Shown piece by piece: positions 1 to 5,904 of a stretch of 6,495 nt of DNA (position 1 is the first letter of the stretch; every line of letters starts with the position of its first letter). Source of the DNA: Halobacteriales archaeon (GTDB lineage: Archaea; Halobacteriota; Halobacteria; Halobacteriales; Hikarchaeaceae). Under the pieces are notes generated by a model. It was not told where the DNA came from, made no database searches, and saw nothing but the letters and a program-made list of their open reading frames with translations. The stretch lies in contig JAPYRM010000050.1 of assembly GCA_029941175.1 (NCBI GenBank), forward strand, positions 1 to 6,495. The letters run 5' to 3'. The position numbers were made by a program, and so were the translations under genes.

Positions 1-214
1 GGGTGGAAGTAGCCGCGTAATTGATCTGGATATCGGTATGGGGGGTTTTAGATTCAAAGGCTAGTTTTAGATCATCGAACGTTTCTCTGAGCGAAGATGC
101 TGCAAAAATAGTTAAGTCTTCTCTTGGTACCTCTTCGTTATATTGGCATGAAGACATAATAAACAAGATTAACGATAGAATTGCAAAAGGATAGAATATT
201 TGTCGTCGTTGCAT
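1..214 (-). CDS. modA: ModA-like molybdate-binding lipoprotein, N-terminal fragment (runs off left edge)
   Basis: This is the first 71 codons of a gene read leftwards from an ATG at 214; the rest lies outside the window. The product begins MQRRQ and continues with a hydrophobic stretch (about residues 6-20) ending in IMSSC. That is a lipoprotein-type signal, with Cys23 as the probable lipidated residue. The mature part contains LTIFAASSLRETFDDL (about 34-49) and INYAATST (64-71). These match the first two ligand-loop regions of periplasmic molybdate-binding proteins (FAAASL and a Ser/Thr-rich loop after a beta strand), where Ser side chains hold the oxyanion. By family, ModA captures molybdate or tungstate for the ModBC ABC transporter. 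A lipid anchor is usual when there is no conventional periplasm. The in-frame codons just upstream contain stops, so the ATG is well supported, although the ribosome binding site is weak. A ligand other than molybdate cannot be excluded from this fragment. Confidence 0.8.
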   Translation of the reverse strand, partial: MQRRQIFYPFAILSLILFIMSSCQYNEEVPREDLTIFAASSLRETFDDLKLAFESKTPHTDIQINYAATST

Positions 215-255
215 TTTTCTATCTCATTCTTTCATATTTCTATCAAATATATTAT

Positions 256-283
256 CTGAATGTTTTAATTTTATCGTTATACT
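256..283 (+). promoter_or_regulatory. Candidate promoter for the FAD-linked oxidase gene
   Basis: TATACT at 278-283 resembles a -10 box. CTGAAT at 256-261, which keeps the TGA core of a -35 box, lies 16 nt upstream. Transcription would start near 290, leaving a leader of about 30 nt with the Shine-Dalgarno sequence at 306-313. The region is AT-rich, so chance matches are easy. The divergent modA promoter must lie in the same 106-nt gap, but I could not place it. Confidence 0.35.
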
Positions 284-305
284 AAGTGAACAGGAATAGC
301 CAATT

Positions 306-313
306 AGAAGGAG
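306..313 (+). promoter_or_regulatory. Ribosome binding site fixing a TTG start
   Basis: AGAAGGAG lies 7 nt before the TTG at 321. This strong, well-spaced site supports TTG as initiator over the ATG six codons further in (339), which has no such site. Confidence 0.8.
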
Positions 314-320
314 TCATATA

Positions 321-1775
321 TTGGAATTTAGTGAAGTGATGCAAGTTCTTTCTCGTCAACTTCACAAGGGTGCAATACAGACTGGTAAAACGGTTCTGGA
401 AAAGTATTCTTATGATAGGACTTCCCAGATGAGTTTACCCCAAGCTGTGATTAAGGCCCACTCTGAGGTCGAGGTGCAATCAATTCTTCGTTCGGCAAAT
501 GAAAATATGATTCCTGTTGTCACGCGCGGAGCAGGCAGTAGTTTAACGGGGGCCGTTGTGCCAATTACTAGAGGCATAGTCCTTGATGTATCTGATATGG
601 ACAAATTTAGTGTGGTTAAACAAGATTCGGTGGTTATTGCAGAACCTGGTGTTAAGACGTCTGTTTTGCAGTCTGCCGTTGAAGCCAAAGGTTTATTTTA
701 TCCTCCTGACCCTGCAAGCCTAGAATTTTCCACAATTGGAGGAAACATCGCTACTAATGCAGGGGGAGCAAGAGCGGTAAAATATGGAGTCACTCGTGAT
801 TACGTACGAGGTTTAACTGTAGTACTCCCTGATGGCCAGATTCTTAATCTTGGAGGGAGATATCATAAGAATTCTACTGGGTATCAACTCATGCACTTAA
901 TAATTGGCTCAGAAGGAACGTTGGGAGTGATTACTAAAAGCGTTCTACGCCTGATCCCATTGCCACCCTACACAAATACCTTAAGAGTGATGTTTAGATC
1001 AGTAGAAACGACGTCTGAGGCTGTAACAGGCATATTTGAAAAGGGGTTCAATCCCAACACGATTGAGCTCATGGACCGTGTGAGCCTAGAGATTGTTGCA
1101 AATGACCTTGATTTTAATTTATCTGAGGAACATAACGCCATGATAATAATCGAATGTGATGGTACTGATAAAACTCAGGTTGACCAAGATCTTGGAACCA
1201 TAGCAGCTCTTATGCAACAAAAAGGTGCGTCGGAAGTGGTTATTGCGAAAACCGAGAAGGAACGCCATATAATATGGAACGCTAGAAGATCCGTTTCTGA
1301 TGCGTTGGCTAAAAGTGCACCCAATAAACTTGTAGAAGATATTGTTGTGCCTCGGTCGAAGATTCCTGTTCTTGTACAAGAAGTCCGAGGAATAGCTGAG
1401 GCTCACGGTTTAGCAATAGCATTATTTGGTCACGCAGGGGATGGGAACTTACACCCAAATTTCCTTTTTGATCTAAAAAATCCAAATGAGATTCAAAAAG
1501 TAGAAAAGGCTTCGAAGGAGATTTTTGAACTTGCTATCAACTTGGGTGGAACGTTATCAGGAGAACATGGAATAGGAACGGTAAAGAGACAATTCTTAGA
1601 AGATGCGGTTGGTACTAACGTTTTAGACTTGATGCGATCAGTGAAAAAATTATTTGACCCCAATAATATTTTAAATCCACAAAAAATCTTCCCGGTGGAG
1701 AATGGTAAGCAAGATAAAGCAGGCTTTTTATCAGATTTGCCGTTTAATAGTGAATATAATGATATTGTTGAATAA
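321..1775 (+). CDS. glcD: FAD-linked oxidase, GlcD/D-lactate dehydrogenase-like
   Basis: This 484-residue protein is the usual length for GlcD, the FAD-carrying subunit of glycolate oxidase, and for related D-2-hydroxyacid dehydrogenases. The N-terminal FAD-binding (PCMH/FAD_binding_4) domain spans about 38-215. It includes VVTRGAGSSLTGAVVP (66-81), the glycine-rich GGNIATNAGGARAVKYG (140-156) and GSEGTLGVIT (196-205). The C-terminal FAD-oxidase domain spans about 216-457. It carries GHAGDGNLHPN (370-380) and SGEHGIG (413-419), so His371, His378 and Glu415 are the expected metal/substrate ligands and His416 the expected catalytic base. The protein ends with the family signature FDPNNILNPQKIFP. 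The family oxidises D-2-hydroxyacids (glycolate, D-lactate, D-2-hydroxyglutarate) to 2-oxoacids and passes electrons to quinone or a partner protein. No glcE or glcF lies next to it, so it may be a one-subunit enzyme; the exact substrate is open. The start is TTG with a strong ribosome binding site. A gap of 102 nt separates it from lysS. Confidence 0.88.
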   Translation: MEFSEVMQVLSRQLHKGAIQTGKTVLEKYSYDRTSQMSLPQAVIKAHSEVEVQSILRSANENMIPVVTRGAGSSLTGAVVPITRGIVLDVSDMDKFSVVKQDSVVIAEPGVKTSVLQSAVEAKGLFYPPDPASLEFSTIGGNIATNAGGARAVKYGVTRDYVRGLTVVLPDGQILNLGGRYHKNSTGYQLMHLIIGSEGTLGVITKSVLRLIPLPPYTNTLRVMFRSVETTSEAVTGIFEKGFNPNTIELMDRVSLEIVANDLDFNLSEEHNAMIIIECDGTDKTQVDQDLGTIAALMQQKGASEVVIAKTEKERHIIWNARRSVSDALAKSAPNKLVEDIVVPRSKIPVLVQEVRGIAEAHGLAIALFGHAGDGNLHPNFLFDLKNPNEIQKVEKASKEIFELAINLGGTLSGEHGIGTVKRQFLEDAVGTNVLDLMRSVKKLFDPNNILNPQKIFPVENGKQDKAGFLSDLPFNSEYNDIVE

Positions 1776-1877
1776 TCGAAATCCAATTATTCTTTAATTG
1801 ATAGAGTGTTAACGCGTGCAATACGTTTAATTCTAAATGTCATTGCGGGCATATATTAGATTAGAATTGGGAATGAA

Positions 1878-3356
1878 GTGGCTAAAGACGAACTGTTTGA
1901 GCAGAGAATAGAAAAACTAAATAGACTTCGGGATAAAGGTATTGACCCATATCCTAATAGCTTTTTGCGCTCGCATACTACCGTGGAAGCTCGCGCTATA
2001 TTAGAGGAACTGGCAGAAAATCAAGGTGCTTCTGAAATAACACTAGCTGGGCGCTTGGTGTCTTTACGATCTATGGGGCGTTTAACATTTGCTGTGATTC
2101 GAGATGGGCAAGGACAAATACAAGTTAGTTTTGAAAGAGACTCAATGGGCACTGAAAAATATAGTGTGCTCAAAGATCTTGATTTGGGGGATTTCATTGG
2201 TGTTAAAGGTGAGATGTATCGAACGAAAACCGAAGAGATTACCCTGAGAACCCAGGAATTAACTGTGCTAACGAAATCGTTGAGGCCGATGCCCGAGAAA
2301 TGGCACGGTTTGAAAGACGTAGAACAGCGATATCGTCAACGATATTTAGATCTTATTTCGAACGAGGAAGTTAGAGATATATTTCAATTCAGGAGTAAAT
2401 TTATATTTACTCTCAGGTTATTGATGGAAGAACGAGGTTTCATGGAAGTTGAGACCCCAGTAATGCTTCCGGTAGCCGCTGGAGCAATGGCTACCCCATT
2501 TGTTACTACCCATAATGCTCTTGATAGAACGTTGTTCTTAAGAATTGCGACAGAGCTTCATCTAAAGCGATTATTAGTTGGGGGCTACGACAAAGTTTTT
2601 GAAATTGGGCGTGTGTTTCGGAACGAAGGTCTGGATGCAAGCCATAATCCTGAATTTACTACAATGGAATCATACGAAGCGTATGGAGATTACGAATCTA
2701 CTATGGTGATGGTAGAAGAATTGCTGTCGTCTATTGCTCAGAAATTGCTGGGAACTAGGGTTGTAGAATTTCAAGGCGAGAAGATCGATTTTACCCCCCC
2801 ATGGGAAAGAATCTCATTGGTTGAAGTTGTCAAAGAGTGGGCAGGTATTGATTTATTTTCAAGTGAGAATAAGACAGCGACAGGGTTACGAAAATCTATG
2901 ATCGATCAAGGGTTGAATCCCGCAGAAGGTACTTCTTGGGCTCAAATGGCTGATAAAATCATAGGAGATCTTGTTGAGCCCAAACTTATTCAGCCAACAT
3001 TTTTATTGGATTATCCAGTTGAAATGACCCCCTTGGCCAAATCGAAAAAAGATGATGAAAACTTAGTAGAACGATTCGAGGGATTTGTTGGAGGAATGGA
3101 AATTGCGAATGCGTTTACTGAGCTTAATGATCCTATCGAACAAAGAGAGAGATTTGTTTTTCAGGAAAAAAGTAGAGAAGAATTTGCGAAAGAAGAGTTT
3201 GATCGTTTAGATGAAGATTTCTTGGTGGCGATTGAACACGGTATGCCGCCGACTGGTGGCTTAGGCCTAGGTATTGATCGACTAGTCATGGTGTTAACGG
3301 GGCAATCAACAATTCGCGAAGTAATTCTGTTTCCCCAACTAAGATCTTTAGAATAA
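1878..3356 (+). CDS. lysS: Lysine--tRNA ligase, class II
   Basis: Lysyl-tRNA synthetase joins lysine to tRNA-Lys using ATP in the cytoplasm. The 492-residue length is normal for the bacterial class II enzyme. An N-terminal OB-fold anticodon-binding domain runs from about 54 to 132 and contains LAGRLVSLRSMGRLTF. The catalytic domain follows. Motif 1 is around ERGFMEVETPVM (185-196). Motif 2 is FEIGRVFRNEG with HNPEFTTMESY (241-266), holding the ATP-binding Arg. Motif 3 is GGLGLGIDRLVM (460-471). The LysRS-specific YPVEMTPLAK (379-388) and MEIANAFTELND (407-418) distinguish it from AspRS and AsnRS. It ends REVILFPQLRS, the usual LysRS C-terminus, so it is complete. The start is GTG; a stop lies in frame seven codons upstream and no ATG intervenes, so GTG is the only good choice. 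The ribosome binding site is weak (GGGA at 1869-1872). I see no T-box or other leader riboswitch in the 102-nt gap upstream. Transcription ends at the hairpin at 3404-3444. Confidence 0.97.
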   Translation: MAKDELFEQRIEKLNRLRDKGIDPYPNSFLRSHTTVEARAILEELAENQGASEITLAGRLVSLRSMGRLTFAVIRDGQGQIQVSFERDSMGTEKYSVLKDLDLGDFIGVKGEMYRTKTEEITLRTQELTVLTKSLRPMPEKWHGLKDVEQRYRQRYLDLISNEEVRDIFQFRSKFIFTLRLLMEERGFMEVETPVMLPVAAGAMATPFVTTHNALDRTLFLRIATELHLKRLLVGGYDKVFEIGRVFRNEGLDASHNPEFTTMESYEAYGDYESTMVMVEELLSSIAQKLLGTRVVEFQGEKIDFTPPWERISLVEVVKEWAGIDLFSSENKTATGLRKSMIDQGLNPAEGTSWAQMADKIIGDLVEPKLIQPTFLLDYPVEMTPLAKSKKDDENLVERFEGFVGGMEIANAFTELNDPIEQRERFVFQEKSREEFAKEEFDRLDEDFLVAIEHGMPPTGGLGLGIDRLVMVLTGQSTIREVILFPQLRSLE

Positions 3357-3403
3357 TATTCTATTCAAAAGGTTTCTCGATCGTGCAACTATTAAAGAGT
3401 CAC

Positions 3404-3444
3404 CAGTGATGCAGCATTTTAGGCTGCATCACTGATTATTTTTT
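3404..3444 (+). terminator. Rho-independent terminator after lysS, possibly bidirectional
   Basis: A perfect 12-bp stem, CAGTGATGCAGC (3404-3415) pairing with GCTGCATCACTG (3423-3434), closes a 7-nt loop (ATTTTAG). It is followed by ATTATTTTTT. On the plus strand this is a standard intrinsic terminator for lysS. It sits between two convergent genes and just beyond the stop of the minus-strand gene at 3443. Read leftwards, the stem is followed only by a weak T run (CTCTTTAA), so it may stop that transcript less well. Confidence 0.88.
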
Positions 3445-4537
3445 ATCCTCTTGAAGGAAGAGTTACTGTTACTGGCCCTGGGCCTACAGAAACATTTCCT
3501 TTATTAGCCAAAACTGATTGCATCTCTAACTCAACAAGGTTCTCGCCACCTTCTTGGTATTTTCGATTTACCTTGCCTTTGACTACAACCGTATCGCCAA
3601 CTGTGCTGAAGACTTTCATCCTAAATGGACCAGTCTGCTTAATAGTACCGTCTAACCCGATGTATTCCCTTACGGATCTTTCCCACATGCCGTTATGGAA
3701 ATAATTCATAGCGTACATATCGGCAGCGCCACCCCTGTGGGCTGCGACTGTACTGTGATGGATCGCATTGAAGTCACGATTTGCGCCGGCAGCGATTACC
3801 ATTCTCTGGATGGTTAATGGGTAATGAATATCTTGTAATTCATCACCTTCATTAACGTCTTCCCAATATCGTTGCTCACTCCAGTCGATTTTCGCGTTGG
3901 TTTGTGCAGAAATCACCCGTTCCTGAGATTCTTCTTGTTTATTTCCTCCACTATTGCCTGAACTTGGATCTTGCGGGTAAGGGACATAGCTGTAGAGGGT
4001 CATAATTTGTCGACCAATCCGCTCCCCATTTTGATTTTCGAAGAAATATTCATACGTTAAGAAACAACCATCACCAACCCGTGTTTTTCTTGGGTTAACT
4101 TCAAGAAGTGTTTGAGAAACTTGACTGACGCGATCGCCTAGATTGAGAGGTTTCAAAAATTCCACAGATAAATCCGTTATAAACCCTGCAGTACCAGGAG
4201 TGGGAACCTCTGTTACTTTTCCTGCTCTTCCAGTACCGGATACTGTGAAGTGAGGTTCATCGGTAGTCCATATGCTATCCATTCCCGGTTCCCATAAAGA
4301 CGATGTTTGAAATGTTTGAATCATATGCATTGGGGCAATGATCCCGTCATAACCGTGATCCTTGGCTACCTTCTCATCAAAATGAAGCGGGCAATCCATC
4401 TCTAAGACCTCTAATTGCCTTCTGATAGAACTTGCTTCCACCACTTCTACTCCGACTTTGGGCTCTAATAGAACATTTTCCCCCACGAAACCTTCTGCTC
4501 CAGACCAATCTAGTTCTGATTCTGATGATGAAGTCAT
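3443..4537 (-). CDS. Two-hotdog acyl dehydratase/hydratase-like protein (FAS1-like + MaoC)
   Basis: This 364-residue protein appears to be two fused hotdog domains of the MaoC/hydratase-2 superfamily. The N-terminal half (about 20-187) resembles the FAS1-like dehydratase domain, with PLHFDEKVA and GYDGIIAPMHM (50-72). A polar Ser/Gly/Asn/Gln/Glu linker (about 190-212) follows. The C-terminal half (about 220-360) carries GANRDFNAIHH (251-261), which matches the hydratase D-x-N-x-x-H catalytic motif: Asp255, Asn257 and His260. Family members add water to or remove it from enoyl- or 3-hydroxyacyl-thioesters, usually CoA esters. The substrate here cannot be read from the sequence, and a non-thioester role is possible. 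After the motif, the segment HRGGAADMYAMNYFHNG departs from the usual GF..PIAHGM loop, so the active site is divergent. The ATG start has a strong GGGGAGGAA site 3 nt away. The gene stands alone, convergent with lysS and divergent from the ACT-def pair. No CoA ligase or dehydrogenase is adjacent. Confidence 0.8.
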   Translation of the reverse strand: MTSSSESELDWSGAEGFVGENVLLEPKVGVEVVEASSIRRQLEVLEMDCPLHFDEKVAKDHGYDGIIAPMHMIQTFQTSSLWEPGMDSIWTTDEPHFTVSGTGRAGKVTEVPTPGTAGFITDLSVEFLKPLNLGDRVSQVSQTLLEVNPRKTRVGDGCFLTYEYFFENQNGERIGRQIMTLYSYVPYPQDPSSGNSGGNKQEESQERVISAQTNAKIDWSEQRYWEDVNEGDELQDIHYPLTIQRMVIAAGANRDFNAIHHSTVAAHRGGAADMYAMNYFHNGMWERSVREYIGLDGTIKQTGPFRMKVFSTVGDTVVVKGKVNRKYQEGGENLVELEMQSVLANKGNVSVGPGPVTVTLPSRG

Positions 4538-4540
4538 AAT

Positions 4541-4549
4541 TTCCTCCCC
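4541..4549 (-). promoter_or_regulatory. Strong ribosome binding site of the two-hotdog gene
   Basis: Read on the minus strand this is GGGGAGGAA, ending 3 nt before the ATG at 4537-4535. The core GGAGG is a near-perfect Shine-Dalgarno sequence, which fixes the start codon. Confidence 0.8.
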
Positions 4550-4551
4550 TT

Positions 4552-4570
4552 TACCAATTACTTTTTGGTA
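4552..4570. repeat. Short inverted repeat in the leader of the two-hotdog gene
   Basis: TACCAA (4552-4557) and TTGGTA (4565-4570) form a 6-bp perfect inverted repeat around a 7-nt spacer, directly upstream of the ribosome binding site on the minus strand. It could be an operator or a small mRNA hairpin near the site. In AT-rich DNA a 6-bp repeat also arises by chance. Confidence 0.3.
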
Positions 4571-4666
4571 TTACTTAACTATCCCAAATAGGCTACCATC
4601 TTAGGTCTTTTTAGGACAGTAAAATGCTCCCTATATGAAAGTGATGCAGCCTATTGATATGCGTTT

Positions 4667-4687
4667 GGATTATAATGGGATTATAAT
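4667..4687 (+). promoter_or_regulatory. Tandem GGATTATAAT repeats; likely promoter -10 region of the ACT-def operon
   Basis: GGATTATAAT occurs at 4667-4676 and again at 4678-4687, exactly 11 bp apart. Each copy ends in a consensus -10 box (TATAAT at 4671-4676 and 4682-4687). The copies lie 32 to 52 nt upstream of the proposed ACT start. TTGATA at 4654-4659 resembles a -35 box, but its spacing to either box (11 or 22 nt) is not standard. A promoter here is likely; which box is used is unclear. Confidence 0.45.
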
Positions 4688-4706
4688 TTCATTATTGGGC
4701 TAGATT

Positions 4707-4711
4707 AGGAG
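4707..4711 (+). promoter_or_regulatory. Ribosome binding site pointing to an ATA start
   Basis: AGGAG lies 7 nt before the ATA at 4719. No ATG, GTG or TTG stands in the ACT reading frame between the upstream stop (TAG, 4701-4703) and the GTG at 4767, which is too far away for this site. The site therefore implies initiation at ATA 4719. The ATT at 4713 is only 1 nt from it. Confidence 0.6.
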
Positions 4712-4718
4712 TATTCAA

Positions 4719-5252
4719 ATAGATAATTATCTTTTAACCGTTTTAGGACAAGACCGCCCTGGAATAGTGGCATCGGTAACGGATGCCTTAGCAAACGCCG
4801 GGTGCAATATCGAGCAATCTTCTATGAGTGTTCTTGGAACTTCTTTTGCCATGATTTTGGTGGTAAATGTTCCAAAGAATACAGAGAGGCAGTTTCGAAC
4901 AGAATTGGTGGGTATAACCACCATCCAAGATTTGACGATTCATGTTGACCCTTTCCCCAGCGGTGATCTTTATAAAACCGTAGAGGGAGATTCATATAGC
5001 TTGAATTTGCATGGCAGTGATCATCCTGGGATCATCTCGGCCGTTACTCGTGTATTATCTGCAAATAATATTAATATTCGTGATCTTGCAACCAGGGTAA
5101 TATCAGGTGAAAGATCTATTTTTCTTATGACTATCGATTTAATTGTGCCAGCAGAAGTAGACGTATTGAAGGTTACCGAAAGTTTAAGAAATATTGGAAA
5201 TGATATCGAATGCGAGATCATTTTTTCTGGTGATGATTCTATAACATGCTAA
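4719..5252 (+). CDS. Two-ACT-domain regulator, GcvR-like, with probable ATA start
   Basis: Read from ATA 4719 the product is 177 residues with two ACT domains. The first (about 3-77) has NYLLTVLGQDRPGIV (3-17) and NIEQSSMSVLG (30-40). The second (about 93-172) has LHGSDHPGII (97-106) and NINIRDL. This is the architecture of GcvR-type proteins, small regulators that sense amino acids; GcvR of enterobacteria controls the glycine cleavage system. No DNA-binding domain is present, and the target here is unknown. The first ordinary start codon, GTG at 4767, falls after the DRPGI motif and would remove the first beta strand. The upstream 16 codons fit the family's usual N-terminus (M-x-N-Y-x-L-T-V-x-G-x-D-R-P-G) exactly, with ATA in the position of Met and a ribosome binding site at the right distance. 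An ATG changed to ATA by a sequencing error is the main alternative. The def gene follows after 10 nt, so the two are probably co-transcribed. Confidence 0.78.
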   Translation: MDNYLLTVLGQDRPGIVASVTDALANAGCNIEQSSMSVLGTSFAMILVVNVPKNTERQFRTELVGITTIQDLTIHVDPFPSGDLYKTVEGDSYSLNLHGSDHPGIISAVTRVLSANNINIRDLATRVISGERSIFLMTIDLIVPAEVDVLKVTESLRNIGNDIECEIIFSGDDSITC

Positions 5253-5262
5253 TGGAGACCAC

Positions 5263-5763
5263 GTGGCAGTAAGATCAATCTTGGTTTATCCTCATCCTAC
5301 TCTTGTAAAAACCGATAATACTGATGTTTTAATCGGGGATCCTTCGTTAGATCAAATTATTGAAGATATGAGTGATACTTTAGATGCTTCTCAAGGTGTG
5401 GCCCTCGCAGCACCTCAAATTGGTTATTCGATCAATATGATCATTGTCGATGTTAACAGAGATAAAAATATAAAGAATCGGGATGGCCAAGGCCGAGTTA
5501 TACTTTTAAATCCTGAAATTATAAAAGAATCCGAGCCGCATCGAGTACGAGAGGGATGCCTTAGTGTTCCAGAATTTACAGGCAATGTTATTCGATATAG
5601 AGAAGTCACCGTGGAAGGATACCAGCCCGACGGAACTTATTTATCAATTGAATCTCAAGGATTTGAATCCATCGCATTCCAACACGAAGTGGATCATCTC
5701 AGAGGAACAATTTTCCTCGATCGAGTTCGCTCTAGAAGAAAAGATTTGTTTAGAAGAAAGTAA
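5263..5763 (+). CDS. def: Peptide deformylase
   Basis: This enzyme removes the formyl group from the N-terminal methionine of new proteins at the ribosome, using a bound metal ion (Fe2+ or Zn2+ in the family). At 166 residues it has the usual length. All three signature motifs are present. Motif 1 is GVALAAPQ (45-52), with Ala in place of the second Gly of GxGxAAxQ. Motif 2 is EGCLS (97-101), with metal ligand Cys99. Motif 3 is QHEVDH (140-145), with metal ligands His141 and His145 and catalytic Glu142. The C-terminus is short and basic (RSRRKDLFRRK). The start is GTG with GGAG at 5254-5257, 5 nt upstream; an ATG overlapping the ACT stop codon (5252) is out of frame. The gene is 10 nt downstream of the ACT gene and probably shares its transcript. 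No fmt gene, the common partner of def, is seen here. Confidence 0.96.
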   Translation: MAVRSILVYPHPTLVKTDNTDVLIGDPSLDQIIEDMSDTLDASQGVALAAPQIGYSINMIIVDVNRDKNIKNRDGQGRVILLNPEIIKESEPHRVREGCLSVPEFTGNVIRYREVTVEGYQPDGTYLSIESQGFESIAFQHEVDHLRGTIFLDRVRSRRKDLFRRK

Positions 5764-5858
5764 GATTTTCTCGCTTTTCTTAATCTACTTACTTTGCTTA
5801 TTTATATTTAATATCCAGCTATAGCGTGGTAGTCTGTATAGGACGTTTGTGGGTGACG

Positions 5859-5864
5859 TATAAT
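5859..5864 (+). promoter_or_regulatory. Candidate -10 box for dgt
   Basis: A consensus TATAAT stands 41 nt before the dgt ATG in the 141-nt gap after def. No convincing -35 box is found 16-18 nt upstream. It suggests that dgt may have its own promoter, although read-through from def is possible because no good terminator separates them. Confidence 0.35.
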
Positions 5865-5904
5865 TTGGTAACAACAGGGAGTTAACACCGAGAAGGTAGA
5901 TCAA

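Noticed and set aside
234..250. Inverted repeat ATATTT / AAATAT in the modA leader, as an operator
   Set aside because: It has six A/T-only pairs in A/T-rich DNA, which is expected by chance.
273..281. ATCGTTATA, resembling half of a ModE molybdate-repressor site, near modA
   Set aside because: The expected inverted second half-site is missing, and a single 9-nt half-site in AT-rich DNA is weak evidence.
1119..1406. Minus-strand open frame inside the FAD oxidase gene
   Set aside because: It lies wholly within a well-supported gene on the other strand, has no recognisable domain, and looks like a shadow frame. The same applies to the minus-strand frames at 410-688, 1493-1786, 4727-4924, 5021-5221 and 5424-5609.
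1784..1800. Inverted repeat CAATTA / TAATTG after the FAD oxidase gene, as a terminator
   Set aside because: The stem has only six AT-rich pairs and no T tract follows, so it is too weak for an intrinsic terminator.
1852..1857. TATATT as a -10 box for lysS
   Set aside because: No acceptable -35 box lies 16-18 nt upstream, so I cannot tell a lysS promoter from chance in this AT-rich gap.
1776..1877. T-box or lysine riboswitch upstream of lysS
   Set aside because: The gap is only 102 nt and shows no T-box sequence, no terminator/antiterminator pair and no conserved aptamer stems.
5757..5795. Inverted repeat AAAGTAAG / CTTACTTT overlapping the def stop codon, as a terminator
   Set aside because: The stem is AT-rich with bulges when extended, the loop is long, and no clean T tract follows. 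It may reduce read-through, but I cannot support it as a terminator.
5564..5824. Plus-strand open frame overlapping the end of def
   Set aside because: It is out of frame with def over most of its length, has no ribosome binding site worth noting, and its C-terminal part is hydrophobic only because the downstream DNA is T-rich.
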